Part shown: positions 56,329 through 64,000 of the stretch, one piece after another
Numbering within the stretch: the first letter of the stretch is position 1
Layout: each line of letters opens with the position of its first letter
Source: Sphingobium fuliginis
Lineage (GTDB): Bacteria; Pseudomonadota; Alphaproteobacteria; Sphingomonadales; Sphingomonadaceae
Direction: 5' to 3'
Assembly (NCBI RefSeq): GCF_004152845.1
Contig: NZ_SEON01000001.1
Location: forward strand, 806,001-870,000
Length of the DNA stretch: 64,000 nt
The notes under the pieces: generated by a model
Seen by the model: only the letters and a program-made list of their open reading frames with translations
What the model was told of the DNA's origin: nothing
The model's database searches: none
Position numbers and translations under genes: made by a program

Positions 56329-58506
56329 ATGTCCAGCACCGCATCCCAGATCACGCCGCAGGTCGTCGCAGACCATGGGCTTTCCCCGGAAGAATATGAT
56401 CGCGTCCTGAACGCGCTCGGCCGGGAGCCGAATCTCACCGAACTCGGCATTTTCTCGGTGATGTGGTCGGAGCATTGCTCTTACAAAAGTTCGCGGATCC
56501 ATCTGAAGAAGCTGCCCACGGAAGGGCCGCAGGTCATTTGCGGCCCCGGTGAAAATGCGGGCGTGGTGGACATCGGGGACGGCCAGGCCGCGATCTTCAA
56601 GATGGAGAGCCACAACCATCCCAGCTATATCGAACCCTATCAGGGCGCGGCGACGGGCGTGGGCGGCATTTTGCGCGACGTCTTCACCATGGGCGCGCGG
56701 CCGGTGGCGAACATGAACGCGCTGCGCTTCGGGCGGCCCGACCATCCGAAGATGAAGCACCTCATCAGCGGCGTGGTGCATGGCATTGGCGGCTACGGCA
56801 ATTGCGTCGGCGTGCCGACCGTGGGCGGCGAGGTGAATTTCCACCCCGCCTATGACGGCAACATCCTGGTCAATGCGATGACCGTGGGCGTCGCGGAAAC
56901 GGACAAGATCTTCTATTCCGCCGCTTCGGGCATCGGCAATCCGATCGTCTATGTGGGTTCGAAGACCGGCCGTGACGGCATCCATGGCGCGACCATGGCC
57001 TCGGCGGACTTCGGCGACGACGCCGACGCCAAGCGCCCGACGGTGCAGGTCGGCGATCCCTTCACCGAAAAGCTGCTGATCGAAGCCTGCCTCGAACTCA
57101 TGGCATCCGACGCGATCGTCGCGATCCAGGACATGGGCGCGGCGGGCCTCACCTCCTCCTCGGTGGAAATGGCGTCCAAGGGCGGCGTCGGCATCCAGCT
57201 CAACATGGACGATGTGCCGCAGCGCGAAACCGGCATGACCGCCTATGAGATGATGCTGTCGGAGTCGCAGGAGCGCATGCTCATGGTGCTCCAGCCGGGC
57301 AAGGAAGCCTTTGCCGAAGCCATTTTCCGCAAGTGGGAGCTGGACTTCGCCGTGATCGGCCATGTGACGGATACCGGCCGCATGGTGCTGGTCCACAAGG
57401 GCGAGACGGTGTGCGACATTCCGCTGGCTCCGCTGGCCGACGATGCGCCGCTCTACGACCGTCCGGCGATGGCGAAGGATGAATATAAGGCCTGGTCGGG
57501 CGTGCAGCCCTTGGGCGAGATCAGCGAGAGCGCCGACATCGGCGCCGATCTCGTCAGGCTGATGGGATCGCCTGACATCGCCTCTCGCCGCTGGATCTGG
57601 GAGCAGTACGATCATATGGTGGGCGCCGACACGGTGCAGCGCCCCGGCGGCGACGCGGCGGTGGTGCGCGTCCATGGCACGCGGAAGGGCATAGCGATCA
57701 GCACCGACTGCACGCCGCGCTATTGCTATGCGGACCCCTATGAGGGCGGCAAGCAGGCGATCGCGGAATGCTATCGCAACATCAGCGCCGTCGGCGCGAC
57801 GCCGCTCGCCGTGACCAATTGCCTGAACTTCGCCAATCCGCAGCGGCCAGAGATCATGGCGCAGTTCACCGGCTGCCTGGAAGGCATGGGGGAGGCTTGC
57901 CGCGCGCTGGATTTCCCGATCGTGTCGGGCAATGTCAGCCTGTACAATGAATCCAAGGCGACCGGCGGCGGATCGGCGATCCTGCCCACCCCGGCGATCG
58001 GCGGCATCGGCCTGCTCCAGGACATCGACGGGATGGCGACCGTGGCCTTCAAGAATGAGGGCGACGCCATCTGGCTGATCGGCGGGGAAGGCAGCCATCT
58101 CGGCCAGTCGATCTGGCTGCGCGAGATTGCCGGCCGGGAAGCGGGCGAGGCGCCGAAGGTCGATCTGGCGGCGGAGCGTGCCCATGCCGAAACCGTCCGG
58201 GCGCTGATCGCGGAAGGCAAGGTCAATGCGGTGCATGACATTTCCGACGGCGGCCTGCTGGTCGCGGTGACGGAAATGGCGCTGGCCGGGAAGATCGGGG
58301 CGGAGCTGAGCATCGCCCTTACGACCGCCAGCGCCTTTGGCGAGGATCAGGGCCGGTACATCGTCGCCGCCGCCCAGGGGGTGGACATTCCAGGCGCGCT
58401 TCGCATCGGCACGACTGGCGGCGACAAGGTGGCGGGCGTGGCGCTGGCGGACCTGCGCAGCGCCCATGAGGGCTTCTTCCCGGCACTGATGGACGCTGAA
58501 CTTTAA
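56329..58506 (+). CDS. purL: Phosphoribosylformylglycinamidine synthase subunit PurL
   Basis: The small-type PurL (725 residues) which uses ATP and ammonia from PurQ, with PurS, to convert FGAR to FGAM in purine synthesis. Signature segments are [75 protein letters not shown] and [20 protein letters not shown]. The start at 56329 ([20 protein letters not shown]) is preferred over an upstream codon at 55948. purQ and purS are not in this window; purT follows. Confidence 0.97.
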   Translation: MSSTASQITPQVVADHGLSPEEYDRVLNALGREPNLTELGIFSVMWSEHCSYKSSRIHLKKLPTEGPQVICGPGENAGVVDIGDGQAAIFKMESHNHPSYIEPYQGAATGVGGILRDVFTMGARPVANMNALRFGRPDHPKMKHLISGVVHGIGGYGNCVGVPTVGGEVNFHPAYDGNILVNAMTVGVAETDKIFYSAASGIGNPIVYVGSKTGRDGIHGATMASADFGDDADAKRPTVQVGDPFTEKLLIEACLELMASDAIVAIQDMGAAGLTSSSVEMASKGGVGIQLNMDDVPQRETGMTAYEMMLSESQERMLMVLQPGKEAFAEAIFRKWELDFAVIGHVTDTGRMVLVHKGETVCDIPLAPLADDAPLYDRPAMAKDEYKAWSGVQPLGEISESADIGADLVRLMGSPDIASRRWIWEQYDHMVGADTVQRPGGDAAVVRVHGTRKGIAISTDCTPRYCYADPYEGGKQAIAECYRNISAVGATPLAVTNCLNFANPQRPEIMAQFTGCLEGMGEACRALDFPIVSGNVSLYNESKATGGGSAILPTPAIGGIGLLQDIDGMATVAFKNEGDAIWLIGGEGSHLGQSIWLREIAGREAGEAPKVDLAAERAHAETVRALIAEGKVNAVHDISDGGLLVAVTEMALAGKIGAELSIALTTASAFGEDQGRYIVAAAQGVDIPGALRIGTTGGDKVAGVALADLRSAHEGFFPALMDAEL

Positions 58507-58520
58507 AGAATAGAAATGAC

Positions 58521-58545
58521 GTGTTCCTGCGCCGACAGGAGCACG
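58521..58545. repeat. Dispersed REP-like hairpin, copy 5
   Basis: GTTCCTGCGCCGACAGGAGC is an imperfect copy of the repeat between purL and purT. It lies downstream of the purL stop on the same strand. Confidence 0.65.
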
Positions 58546-58589
58546 CTGCGCTGAATGCGCTGAAGATGTCCATTCCGAGGAGTCCCGCC

Positions 58590-59759
58590 ATGGCCTTTAC
58601 CGCGAAGATCCTCCTTCTGGGCTCGGGCGAACTGGGTCGTGAATTCGTGATCTCCGCCAAGCGCCTCGGCGCGCAGGTCATCGCCTGCGACAGCTATGCG
58701 GGGGCGCCTGCCATGCAGGTGGCGGACGGGTTTGAAGTCTTCTCCATGCTTGACGCCGACCTGCTCGCCAAAGCCATCGAAAAGCATCGGCCCGACTTCG
58801 TGGTCCCCGAAATCGAGGCGATCCGCACCGAGGTCCTGGCCGATTTCGAGGCGCGCGGCGTGACGGTCGTCCCTTCGGCCCGCGCCACCATCATGACCAT
58901 GAACCGCGACCGCATTCGCGAAGTCGCCGCGGTCGAACTGGGGCTGCGCACCTCCCGCTATCGCTACGCCGAAACGCTGGAGGAAGTGCGGGCGGGGGCG
59001 GCGCATACCGGCCTTCCCTGCGTCATCAAGCCGGTCATGTCCTCATCCGGCAAGGGCCAGAGCACGGTCCGCACGATTGAAGAACTGGAAGCCGCCTGGG
59101 ACTATGCAGTCGCGAACATGCGCGGCGACCGCAGCCGGGTGATCGTCGAGGAATTCATCGCCTTCGACTATGAGATCACGCTGCTGACCGTGCGCAGCCG
59201 TGACGGCGTCAGCTTCTGTCCGCCTATCGGCCATCGGCAGGAACGCGGCGACTATCAGGAAAGCTGGCAGCCCACGCCCATGTCCGGCGGCGCGCTGGCC
59301 GCCGCCCAGGACATGGCGCGCAAGGTGGTCGACAATCTGGGCGGCTACGGCATTTTCGGCGTGGAATTCTTCGTGAAGGGAGAGGATGTCATCTTCTCCG
59401 AACTCTCGCCCCGGCCGCACGATACCGGCATGGTGACCCTGATCTCCCAGAACTGGAGCGAATTCGATCTTCACGCCCGCGCGATCATGGGCCTGCCGGT
59501 GCCGGAAGTGACGCTGCATGGGGCCGCGGCTTCGGCGGTGATATTGGCGGATCGGGAATCGGATGACTTTCGGTTCGAAGGATTGGCCGAAGCGCTCTCG
59601 ACGCCCGGTGGGGAAGTCGATCTGCGGCTGTTCGGCAAGCCGACGACCCGCCCCTATCGCCGCATGGGCGTCGCCCTGGCCCGCGCGATCGACGCAGACC
59701 AGGCCCGCGCCGTCGCGGCCGAGGCTGCATCGAAAGTGCGGATCATCCATGGTCGATAG
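58590..59759 (+). CDS. purT: Formate-dependent phosphoribosylglycinamide formyltransferase
   Basis: PurT uses ATP and formate to formylate GAR, in place of the folate-dependent PurN. The 389 residues have the ATP-grasp core: ILLLGSGELGREFVISAKRL, VVPEIEAIRTEVLADFEARG, CVIKPVMSSSGKGQSTVRTI, EEFIAFDYEITLLTVRSRDG and FSELSPRPHDTGMVTLISQN. The start is 58590, with GAGGAG 7 bases upstream. Its product enters the next step, catalysed by the PurL complex whose gene lies just upstream. Confidence 0.96.
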   Translation: MAFTAKILLLGSGELGREFVISAKRLGAQVIACDSYAGAPAMQVADGFEVFSMLDADLLAKAIEKHRPDFVVPEIEAIRTEVLADFEARGVTVVPSARATIMTMNRDRIREVAAVELGLRTSRYRYAETLEEVRAGAAHTGLPCVIKPVMSSSGKGQSTVRTIEELEAAWDYAVANMRGDRSRVIVEEFIAFDYEITLLTVRSRDGVSFCPPIGHRQERGDYQESWQPTPMSGGALAAAQDMARKVVDNLGGYGIFGVEFFVKGEDVIFSELSPRPHDTGMVTLISQNWSEFDLHARAIMGLPVPEVTLHGAAASAVILADRESDDFRFEGLAEALSTPGGEVDLRLFGKPTTRPYRRMGVALARAIDADQARAVAAEAASKVRIIHGR

Positions 59760-59781
59760 GGCGGTTTCCCGCCATTAGGCC

Positions 59782-59800
59782 CCTCGCCTTGAAGGCGAGG
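59782..59800. terminator. Perfect hairpin after purT
   Basis: CCTCGCCTT-G-AAGGCGAGG is a perfect 9-bp inverted repeat with a one-base loop as written. There is no T-run; it may be a weak transcript end or a structured element. Confidence 0.55.
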
Positions 59801-59884
59801 TGTCAACATCCGCAACTGGCCCAATCTTGCCAATCCCGCATGGCATCCCAACATGCGTCCCGACCCCGAAGCAAGGAGCCTTTC

Positions 59885-60604
59885 ATGACCATCACCCGCC
59901 GCGTCACCGTGCATGAAGGCCCTGGCGGTCAGTTCGAGAGCATGGCCGTGTTCGACGATGCCGCCGCCGCTCCGCGTCCGGCCATCCTGCTTTTCCCCAA
60001 TGTTCTGGGCACCAAGGAGGCCGATTTCGCCTATGCCGAAAAGGTCGCGGCGATCGGTTACACCGTGCTCGTCGCGGATGTGTTCGGCCAGGGCAAGCGG
60101 ACCAGCCGGGCCGATCCGGACATGGGCCGCTACATGGCCGAACTCAATGATGACCGCACTTTGCTGCGGGACCGGACGAACGCCGCCCATGCGCTGCTGA
60201 AATCGCTCGATGAGGCGGACGAGAGCCGGACCGCGGCGATCGGCTTCTGCTTCGGCGGCAAATGCGTGCTCGACCTTGCCCGTTCAGGAGCGGATATTGC
60301 AGGCGGCGTCAGCTTCCACGGCGTCTATGATGCGCCGCCCCTTCCCCATGCGAAGATCACCGCGCGGCTGCTGATCTGCCACGGCTGGGACGATCCGATC
60401 GCGCCGCCGGAAGCCACGGTCGCGCTGGCGAAGGAACTGACCGAAGCGGGATGCGATTGGCAGATCCATGCCTATGGCCATACCGGGCACGCCTTCACCG
60501 ACCATGACGCGAAGATGCCCGAAAGGGGCCTGGCCTATAATCCCGAAGCCGACCGCCGCAGCTTCCGCGCGATGGCCGATTTCCTGGGCGATCTCTTCGG
60601 CTGA
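59885..60604 (+). CDS. Dienelactone hydrolase family protein
   Basis: A 239-residue alpha/beta-hydrolase of the DLH type. The nucleophile is the cysteine in IGFCFGGKCVLDLA, the acid is the aspartate in CHGWDDPIAPP and the histidine lies in GHTGHAFTDHD. Such enzymes hydrolyse dienelactones or other small esters; the substrate here is unknown. AAGGAG lies about 6 bases before the ATG. Confidence 0.92.
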   Translation: MTITRRVTVHEGPGGQFESMAVFDDAAAAPRPAILLFPNVLGTKEADFAYAEKVAAIGYTVLVADVFGQGKRTSRADPDMGRYMAELNDDRTLLRDRTNAAHALLKSLDEADESRTAAIGFCFGGKCVLDLARSGADIAGGVSFHGVYDAPPLPHAKITARLLICHGWDDPIAPPEATVALAKELTEAGCDWQIHAYGHTGHAFTDHDAKMPERGLAYNPEADRRSFRAMADFLGDLFG

Positions 60605-60621
60605 ACCGCGGCCGGCCGGGT

Positions 60622-61752
60622 TCAGATTTCGTCGATCATCTCCGCCAGCACGCCCAGGCAGTCCTTGGCGAGTTGGATCGATCGGGCCGGCGACCAGCCG
60701 AAATCGGCGTCCGGCAGGTCGTCATTATCCTTGAACGGCATTTCCAGCGTCATTGCCACGGCGCCGAAGCGCTCGGCCAACTGGTTGGTGGACATGGACA
60801 AGTTCGCCTTGCCCGCCGGCGCGGTGGGATAGCCCTTCCTCGTCTGGAAATCGGGCGTCCGGGCGGCCAGCGTGTCGCGATAGCGGCGATACAAGGCCGA
60901 CTTCCGCTCCGTGATGGAGGGGATGCCCTCGAACCCGGCCAGGAACACGGCCGCAATAGCCTCGTCGCCATGCACGTCCATGGCGAAATCGACCCCGACC
61001 TCATCCATCGCCCCGCGCACCAGGAACACCTCCGGACTCTTCTCCATCGACGGCTCATGCCATTCGCGGTTGAGGTTGATGCCCACGGCGTTGGTCCGCA
61101 AATGGCCGCGACGGCTGCCGTCCGGATTCATGTTCGGCACGATGTAGAAGGTCGCCTCCCTGCGCAGCAGCCGCGCCACGGCGTCCTCCTCGTCGCAGAG
61201 CCGCTCCAGCGCGCCCTCCATCCACCATTCGGCCATGCTTTCGCCCGGATGCTGGCGGGCGTAGAGCCAGACCTTCTTCGGTCCTTCCCCCAGCACCAGC
61301 AGGTCGAGCGGCTGCCTGTCGAGCGTCAGCCCCAGTTCGCGATGCTCCACCCCCGGCTGGGACGCCGCCCAGGCGACCAGATCATGGTGCCGTTCCATCG
61401 AATAGGGCGCGAAATAGGCGAGCCACACCGCATTGCTGTCGGGCGAAAGACGGATCGTCAGCGTCCCGTCGGCATAGCCGGTGTCCGCCAGCAGCCAATT
61501 CTCCCGATCCTCGCTATAGCGCGCCTTATAGCCTGGCCAGCCGTCGGGATAGGCCGACGCGCCGCAATTGACGATCGCCAGTTCGACTTCCCGCCCGGCC
61601 ACGCCAGCCACGCGGAAGTGGAACCATTGGTAGAAGTCGCTCTGCCGGTCCTTAACGATCTCCAGCTCGGCGCGGACGCCTGCGGACGTGGCGGAAATGG
61701 AAAGAACGCGAATATTGCCGCTGTCGAAGGCGCTTGTGATCGAGATGCTCAT
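60622..61752 (-). CDS. M14-family zinc carboxypeptidase (cytosolic-carboxypeptidase-like)
   Basis: A 376-residue protein with an N-terminal beta-rich domain (residues about 1-130) and a C-terminal M14 domain. The zinc motif HPGES (YARQHPGESMAEWWMEGALE) starts the catalytic core; NPDGSRRGHLRTNAVGINLN, REWHEP and DVHGDE (second zinc histidine) follow. The glutamate of the active site lies in TLEMPFKDN. This is the cytosolic-carboxypeptidase (AGTPBP1-like) branch, with no signal peptide. Its ATG overlaps the DUF4136 stop by four bases. Confidence 0.92.
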   Translation of the reverse strand: MSISITSAFDSGNIRVLSISATSAGVRAELEIVKDRQSDFYQWFHFRVAGVAGREVELAIVNCGASAYPDGWPGYKARYSEDRENWLLADTGYADGTLTIRLSPDSNAVWLAYFAPYSMERHHDLVAWAASQPGVEHRELGLTLDRQPLDLLVLGEGPKKVWLYARQHPGESMAEWWMEGALERLCDEEDAVARLLRREATFYIVPNMNPDGSRRGHLRTNAVGINLNREWHEPSMEKSPEVFLVRGAMDEVGVDFAMDVHGDEAIAAVFLAGFEGIPSITERKSALYRRYRDTLAARTPDFQTRKGYPTAPAGKANLSMSTNQLAERFGAVAMTLEMPFKDNDDLPDADFGWSPARSIQLAKDCLGVLAEMIDEI

Positions 61753-62348
61753 CTGACGGTTATAGTCCGCCCCGATTCGCCCGGATAGCCCCCCAGCAAT
61801 GCCGTCGCCAGCTTCTGCGCCGCCAAACCCGGCTGCGATGCGGGCGTTCCCTCCCGCGCCCCAGTCTGCGCCCGGCCCTCCCAGATGGTGGTCGAATCGG
61901 CGCGGCGGCGTATCTGCACCTGCAATTCGGTGAAGACCTGCCCCTTGGGCTTGCCCGACAGGTTGATGCCGATGCCCAGCCCCAGGCCGGAATAGCCGCC
62001 GCTGCCCACGGCGCCGCCCACGCCGACGCTTACCGGCTTGCCATTGGCGCCATAGCTTTCGGGTTCGCGGAAGGTGCGGCGGAAACTCACCAGCGCGACA
62101 TAGTCGCTCTTCGCCCCCTGTGCGGCCGTGGTGAAGCCCACGCGCTGCAATTCCTGCTCGATCGCGGCGGCATAGGTGCGGAATTCCAGGCCGACATCGG
62201 GGTTGCCGGCCATTTCCTCGACGGCGATGGTCCCGTTGCGCGCCGGATCGTCGATATGGAACCGCGTCACCTCCACCGGTGGAACAGCCGTGGCGCAGCC
62301 GCTGAGCCCCAGGGCCAGCAGGGACGGAAGGACGATCTTCTTCAACAT
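61749..62348 (-). CDS. DUF4136 lipoprotein
   Basis: A secreted lipoprotein with lipobox ALGLSGC and a DUF4136 core: VEVTRFHIDDPARNGTIAVE, GLEFRTYAAAIEQELQRVGF, DYVALVSFRRTFREPE and RADSTTIWEGRAQTG. A glycine-rich middle (GVGGAVGSGGYSGLGLGIGI) is usual. The start at 62348 (MLKKIVLPSLLALGLSGC) is preferred over ATG codons at 62363 and further upstream. It overlaps the M14 carboxypeptidase start by four bases. Confidence 0.88.
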   Translation of the reverse strand: MLKKIVLPSLLALGLSGCATAVPPVEVTRFHIDDPARNGTIAVEEMAGNPDVGLEFRTYAAAIEQELQRVGFTTAAQGAKSDYVALVSFRRTFREPESYGANGKPVSVGVGGAVGSGGYSGLGLGIGINLSGKPKGQVFTELQVQIRRRADSTTIWEGRAQTGAREGTPASQPGLAAQKLATALLGGYPGESGRTITVR

Positions 62349-62494
62349 GGACGGATTCGACATGGATGGCACTCCAGGGGATGAACAGCCTCTACACGAC
62401 ACCGCGCCGCTAATCCCTTAAAAGCGTCAAGCCACGGATTTGCTGCATGCAGGATGAACGGCGCGGCGATGGAGCGAAAAGCGGGCGGCCGCCC

Positions 62495-62521
62495 TTGACT
62501 TTCAGCCGTCCCGCCCATAGG
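62495..62521 (+). promoter_or_regulatory. Predicted rpmJ promoter
   Basis: TTGACT (62495-62500) and a CATAGG/ATAGGG -10-like stretch (62516-62522), 15-16 bases apart. This lies about 50 bases before the rpmJ ATG. Confidence 0.5.
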
Positions 62522-62571
62522 GGCTGCGCTTCGATTTTCGATCACGCAAGATTCATTCAAAGGCTGGTTCC

Positions 62572-62697
62572 ATGAAGATCCGCAATTCGCTCAAGTCGCT
62601 CAAGGGCCGTCACCGGGACAACCGCGTGATCCGCCGTCGCGGCCGCACCTATGTCATCAACAAGACCAACCGCCGCTTCAAGGCCCGCCAGGGCTGA
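62572..62697 (+). CDS. rpmJ: Ribosomal protein L36 (41-residue, cysteine-free type)
   Basis: A 41-residue L36: [20 protein letters not shown] then [20 protein letters not shown]. The zinc-binding CxxC knuckle of the ordinary 37-residue L36 is absent, as in the zinc-independent type used in some bacteria and under zinc limitation. The HAD-hydrolase start follows 4 bases after its stop. Confidence 0.95.
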   Translation: MKIRNSLKSLKGRHRDNRVIRRRGRTYVINKTNRRFKARQG

Positions 62698-62700
62698 TTC

Positions 62701-63327
62701 ATGGCGGATATTGCCGCCGTCGTCTTTGACGTTGGCAATGTCTTGTATCACTGGACCCCAAGGGTTCTGTACGAGCGCCTGATCGATGACGATCGGGCGC
62801 TCGATGCGTTTCTCCGCGACGTGGTGACGCTGGACTGGCACTTCCAGCATGACCAGGGCCGCCCCTTCGCGGAAACCAGCGCAGAGCTGATCGCGCGCCA
62901 TCCCGAACATGCGGCGCTGATTCGCCTCTGGGGCGAGAAGTTCATCGACAGCGTAGGACCGGCAGTCGAGGGCATGCCGGAGATCGTCCTTGAATTGCAC
63001 GAGGGCGGCATTCCGCTCTTCGCCATCACCAATTTCAGCCATGAATTCTGGGCGCCATTCCATGCTCGGGAGTCGGCGCTGTTCGCCCCCTTCCGCGACA
63101 TCGTGGTCTCCGGCGCGGAAAAGCTGGTGAAGCCCGACCCCGCGATCTACCGGCTGGCGCTGGAGCGATTCGGTTTGAGCGCGGAACAGGCGCTGTTCAT
63201 TGATGACCGCGAGGAAAATGTCCTGGCGGCCGAGGCGGAAGGCATGCGCGGCCACCTGTTCCGCGATGCGGCGACGCTGCGCCGGGAACTGGCAGAGCTG
63301 GCGTTGCTTCGAAGCCCAACCGTCTAA
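62701..63327 (+). CDS. HAD-superfamily hydrolase (YihX-like)
   Basis: A 208-residue HAD phosphatase. Motif I is VVFDVGNVLYHWTPRVLYER, motif II is in IPLFAITNFSHEFW, motif III in EKLVKPDPAIYRLALERFG, and motif IV in ALFIDDREENVLAAEAEGMR. The second Asp of the usual DxD is replaced by glycine (DVG), as in YihX-type proteins. The substrate is unknown. It is read from the rpmJ transcript. Confidence 0.92.
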   Translation: MADIAAVVFDVGNVLYHWTPRVLYERLIDDDRALDAFLRDVVTLDWHFQHDQGRPFAETSAELIARHPEHAALIRLWGEKFIDSVGPAVEGMPEIVLELHEGGIPLFAITNFSHEFWAPFHARESALFAPFRDIVVSGAEKLVKPDPAIYRLALERFGLSAEQALFIDDREENVLAAEAEGMRGHLFRDAATLRRELAELALLRSPTV

Positions 63328-63333
63328 GCTGGA

Positions 63334-63359
63334 CGTGCCCCTGCGAAGGCAGGAGCACG
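63334..63359. repeat. Dispersed REP-like hairpin, copy 6, between the HAD gene and pyk
   Basis: GTGCCCCTGCGAAGGCAGGAGCAC is an imperfect copy of the repeat in a convergent gap. It can serve as a shared transcript end for the two genes. Confidence 0.75.
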
Positions 63360-63380
63360 ACCCTTAGGAGCGATCGGCAT

Positions 63381-64000
63381 TCAGCCCTCGTCCCGGCCCC
63401 TCAGCTCATCTCCGCGAATCGCGGCCACATGCAGCACATTGGTCGACCCCGGCGTCCCGAAAGGCACGCCGGCCAGCACGACGATCTTGCCGCCCTTCTC
63501 GACCATATCGTGGCGCAGCGCCATGCGGCGGGCCTTGCCGATCATCTCCTCGAACGTGCCGATGTCCTTGGTCCGGACGGCATGCACGCCCCAGGTCAGC
63601 CCCAGCTTGCGCGCCGTATCCTGCCGGGGCGTCAGCGCCAGGATCGGTGTCATCGGCCGCTCGCGCGCCACGCGGCGCACGGTGCTGCCCGAAGAGGTGA
63701 AGCAGGTTATCGCGCTCGCCCCGACGACGGACACGATGCTGCCGGCGCCCTCCGCCAGCGCATCGGCGGTGGTGGGATCGGGCTTCGTCTCGGTATAGTG
63801 CAGCCGCCCGAAATAGCCCGGGTCGCGCTCCACGCTATGGGCGATGCTGTCCATCATCGTCACCGCCTCGACCGGCCAGTCGCCCGCCGCCGTTTCCGCC
63901 GACAGCATGATCGCGTCGGCCCCGTCATAGACCGCGGTCGCGACATCGGACACTTCGGCGCGGGTGGGCGTCGGCGCCTTGATCATGGATTCCAGCATCT
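63381..64000 (-). CDS. pyk: Pyruvate kinase, C-terminal part (5' end beyond the window)
   Basis: The reading frame runs off the window end, so the N-terminal part, including the substrate-binding core, is not seen. What is present: [40 protein letters not shown] and the C-terminal domain [20 protein letters not shown] then [17 protein letters not shown], with [25 protein letters not shown]. Pyruvate kinase makes ATP and pyruvate from PEP. It is convergent to the HAD gene. Confidence 0.97.
   Translation of the reverse strand, partial: MLESMIKAPTPTRAEVSDVATAVYDGADAIMLSAETAAGDWPVEAVTMMDSIAHSVERDPGYFGRLHYTETKPDPTTADALAEGAGSIVSVVGASAITCFTSSGSTVRRVARERPMTPILALTPRQDTARKLGLTWGVHAVRTKDIGTFEEMIGKARRMALRHDMVEKGGKIVVLAGVPFGTPGSTNVLHVAAIRGDELRGRDEG

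Noticed and set aside
56287..58467. A 726-codon frame antisense to purL.
   Set aside because: It mirrors the codon structure of purL, has no domain, and purL is certain on the other strand.

Overview
The window is chromosomal, GC-rich, gene-dense DNA that looks like a sphingomonad (Alphaproteobacteria, Sphingobium/Sphingomonas-like). The signs are a CckA-type hybrid kinase, an NDUFA12-type complex I accessory gene next to DUF2155 and aat, LexA boxes of the alphaproteobacterial GTTC-N7-GTTC form upstream of recA and uvrB, and a dispersed GCTCCTGCGAAGGCAGGAGC hairpin typical of these genomes. The genus call is inference. There is no insertion sequence, prophage, CRISPR array or rRNA. Bases 1-203 hold no supported gene.

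Layout. 0.2-4.2 kb is an accessory corner: an IclR regulator fused to a RidA/2-aminomuconate-deaminase-like domain, a divergent exported NHL-propeller protein and a LacI regulator. 4.4-12.8 kb has tRNA-Glu, recJ and the tamA-tamB outer-membrane assembly pair. 13-19.3 kb is a leftward block: recA, a lone receiver, cckA, DUF2062, smpB and dapA. 19.4-29 kb has a lytic transglycosylase, greB, a soluble chemoreceptor, ppk2 with an amino-acid permease, aspS and rnd. 29-32 kb is a run of small genes including an AbrB/Doc toxin-antitoxin pair with a predicted leaderless promoter. 32-40 kb has lepA, a CsgG-like protein, a TolA-like protein, class I fumarase, a broken DUF559 gene, an EamA permease and a second soluble chemoreceptor. 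40-48.4 kb has uvrB, two DUF3617 lipoproteins, a GGDEF-EAL enzyme and a fatty acyl-AMP ligase. 48.5-55 kb has recX, DUF192, NDUFA12, DUF2155, aat, queA, ppi, coaD, ispA and xseB. 55-64 kb has an MliC-like lipoprotein, DUF805, purL, purT, a dienelactone hydrolase, an M14 carboxypeptidase, DUF4136, rpmJ, a HAD hydrolase and the 3' part of pyk.

Functional themes. DNA repair is spread over the window (recA, uvrB, recJ, recX, xseB), and two of these genes carry recognisable SOS boxes. Signalling is represented by CckA, a stand-alone receiver, two membrane-free chemoreceptors and a GGDEF-EAL protein. Many loci are translationally coupled pairs with 1-4 nt overlaps: tamA/tamB, permease/ppk2, smpB/DUF2062, NDUFA12/DUF2155 and DUF4136/M14.

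No clear new multi-gene system is seen. The most unusual items are the IclR-RidA fusion, the 220-bp antisense coding overlap of aat and DUF2155, the leaderless promoter-operator of the AbrB/Doc module, an SOS box about 240 nt upstream of uvrB, a methionine-rich DUF3617 lipoprotein, and the family of small mobile-looking hairpins.
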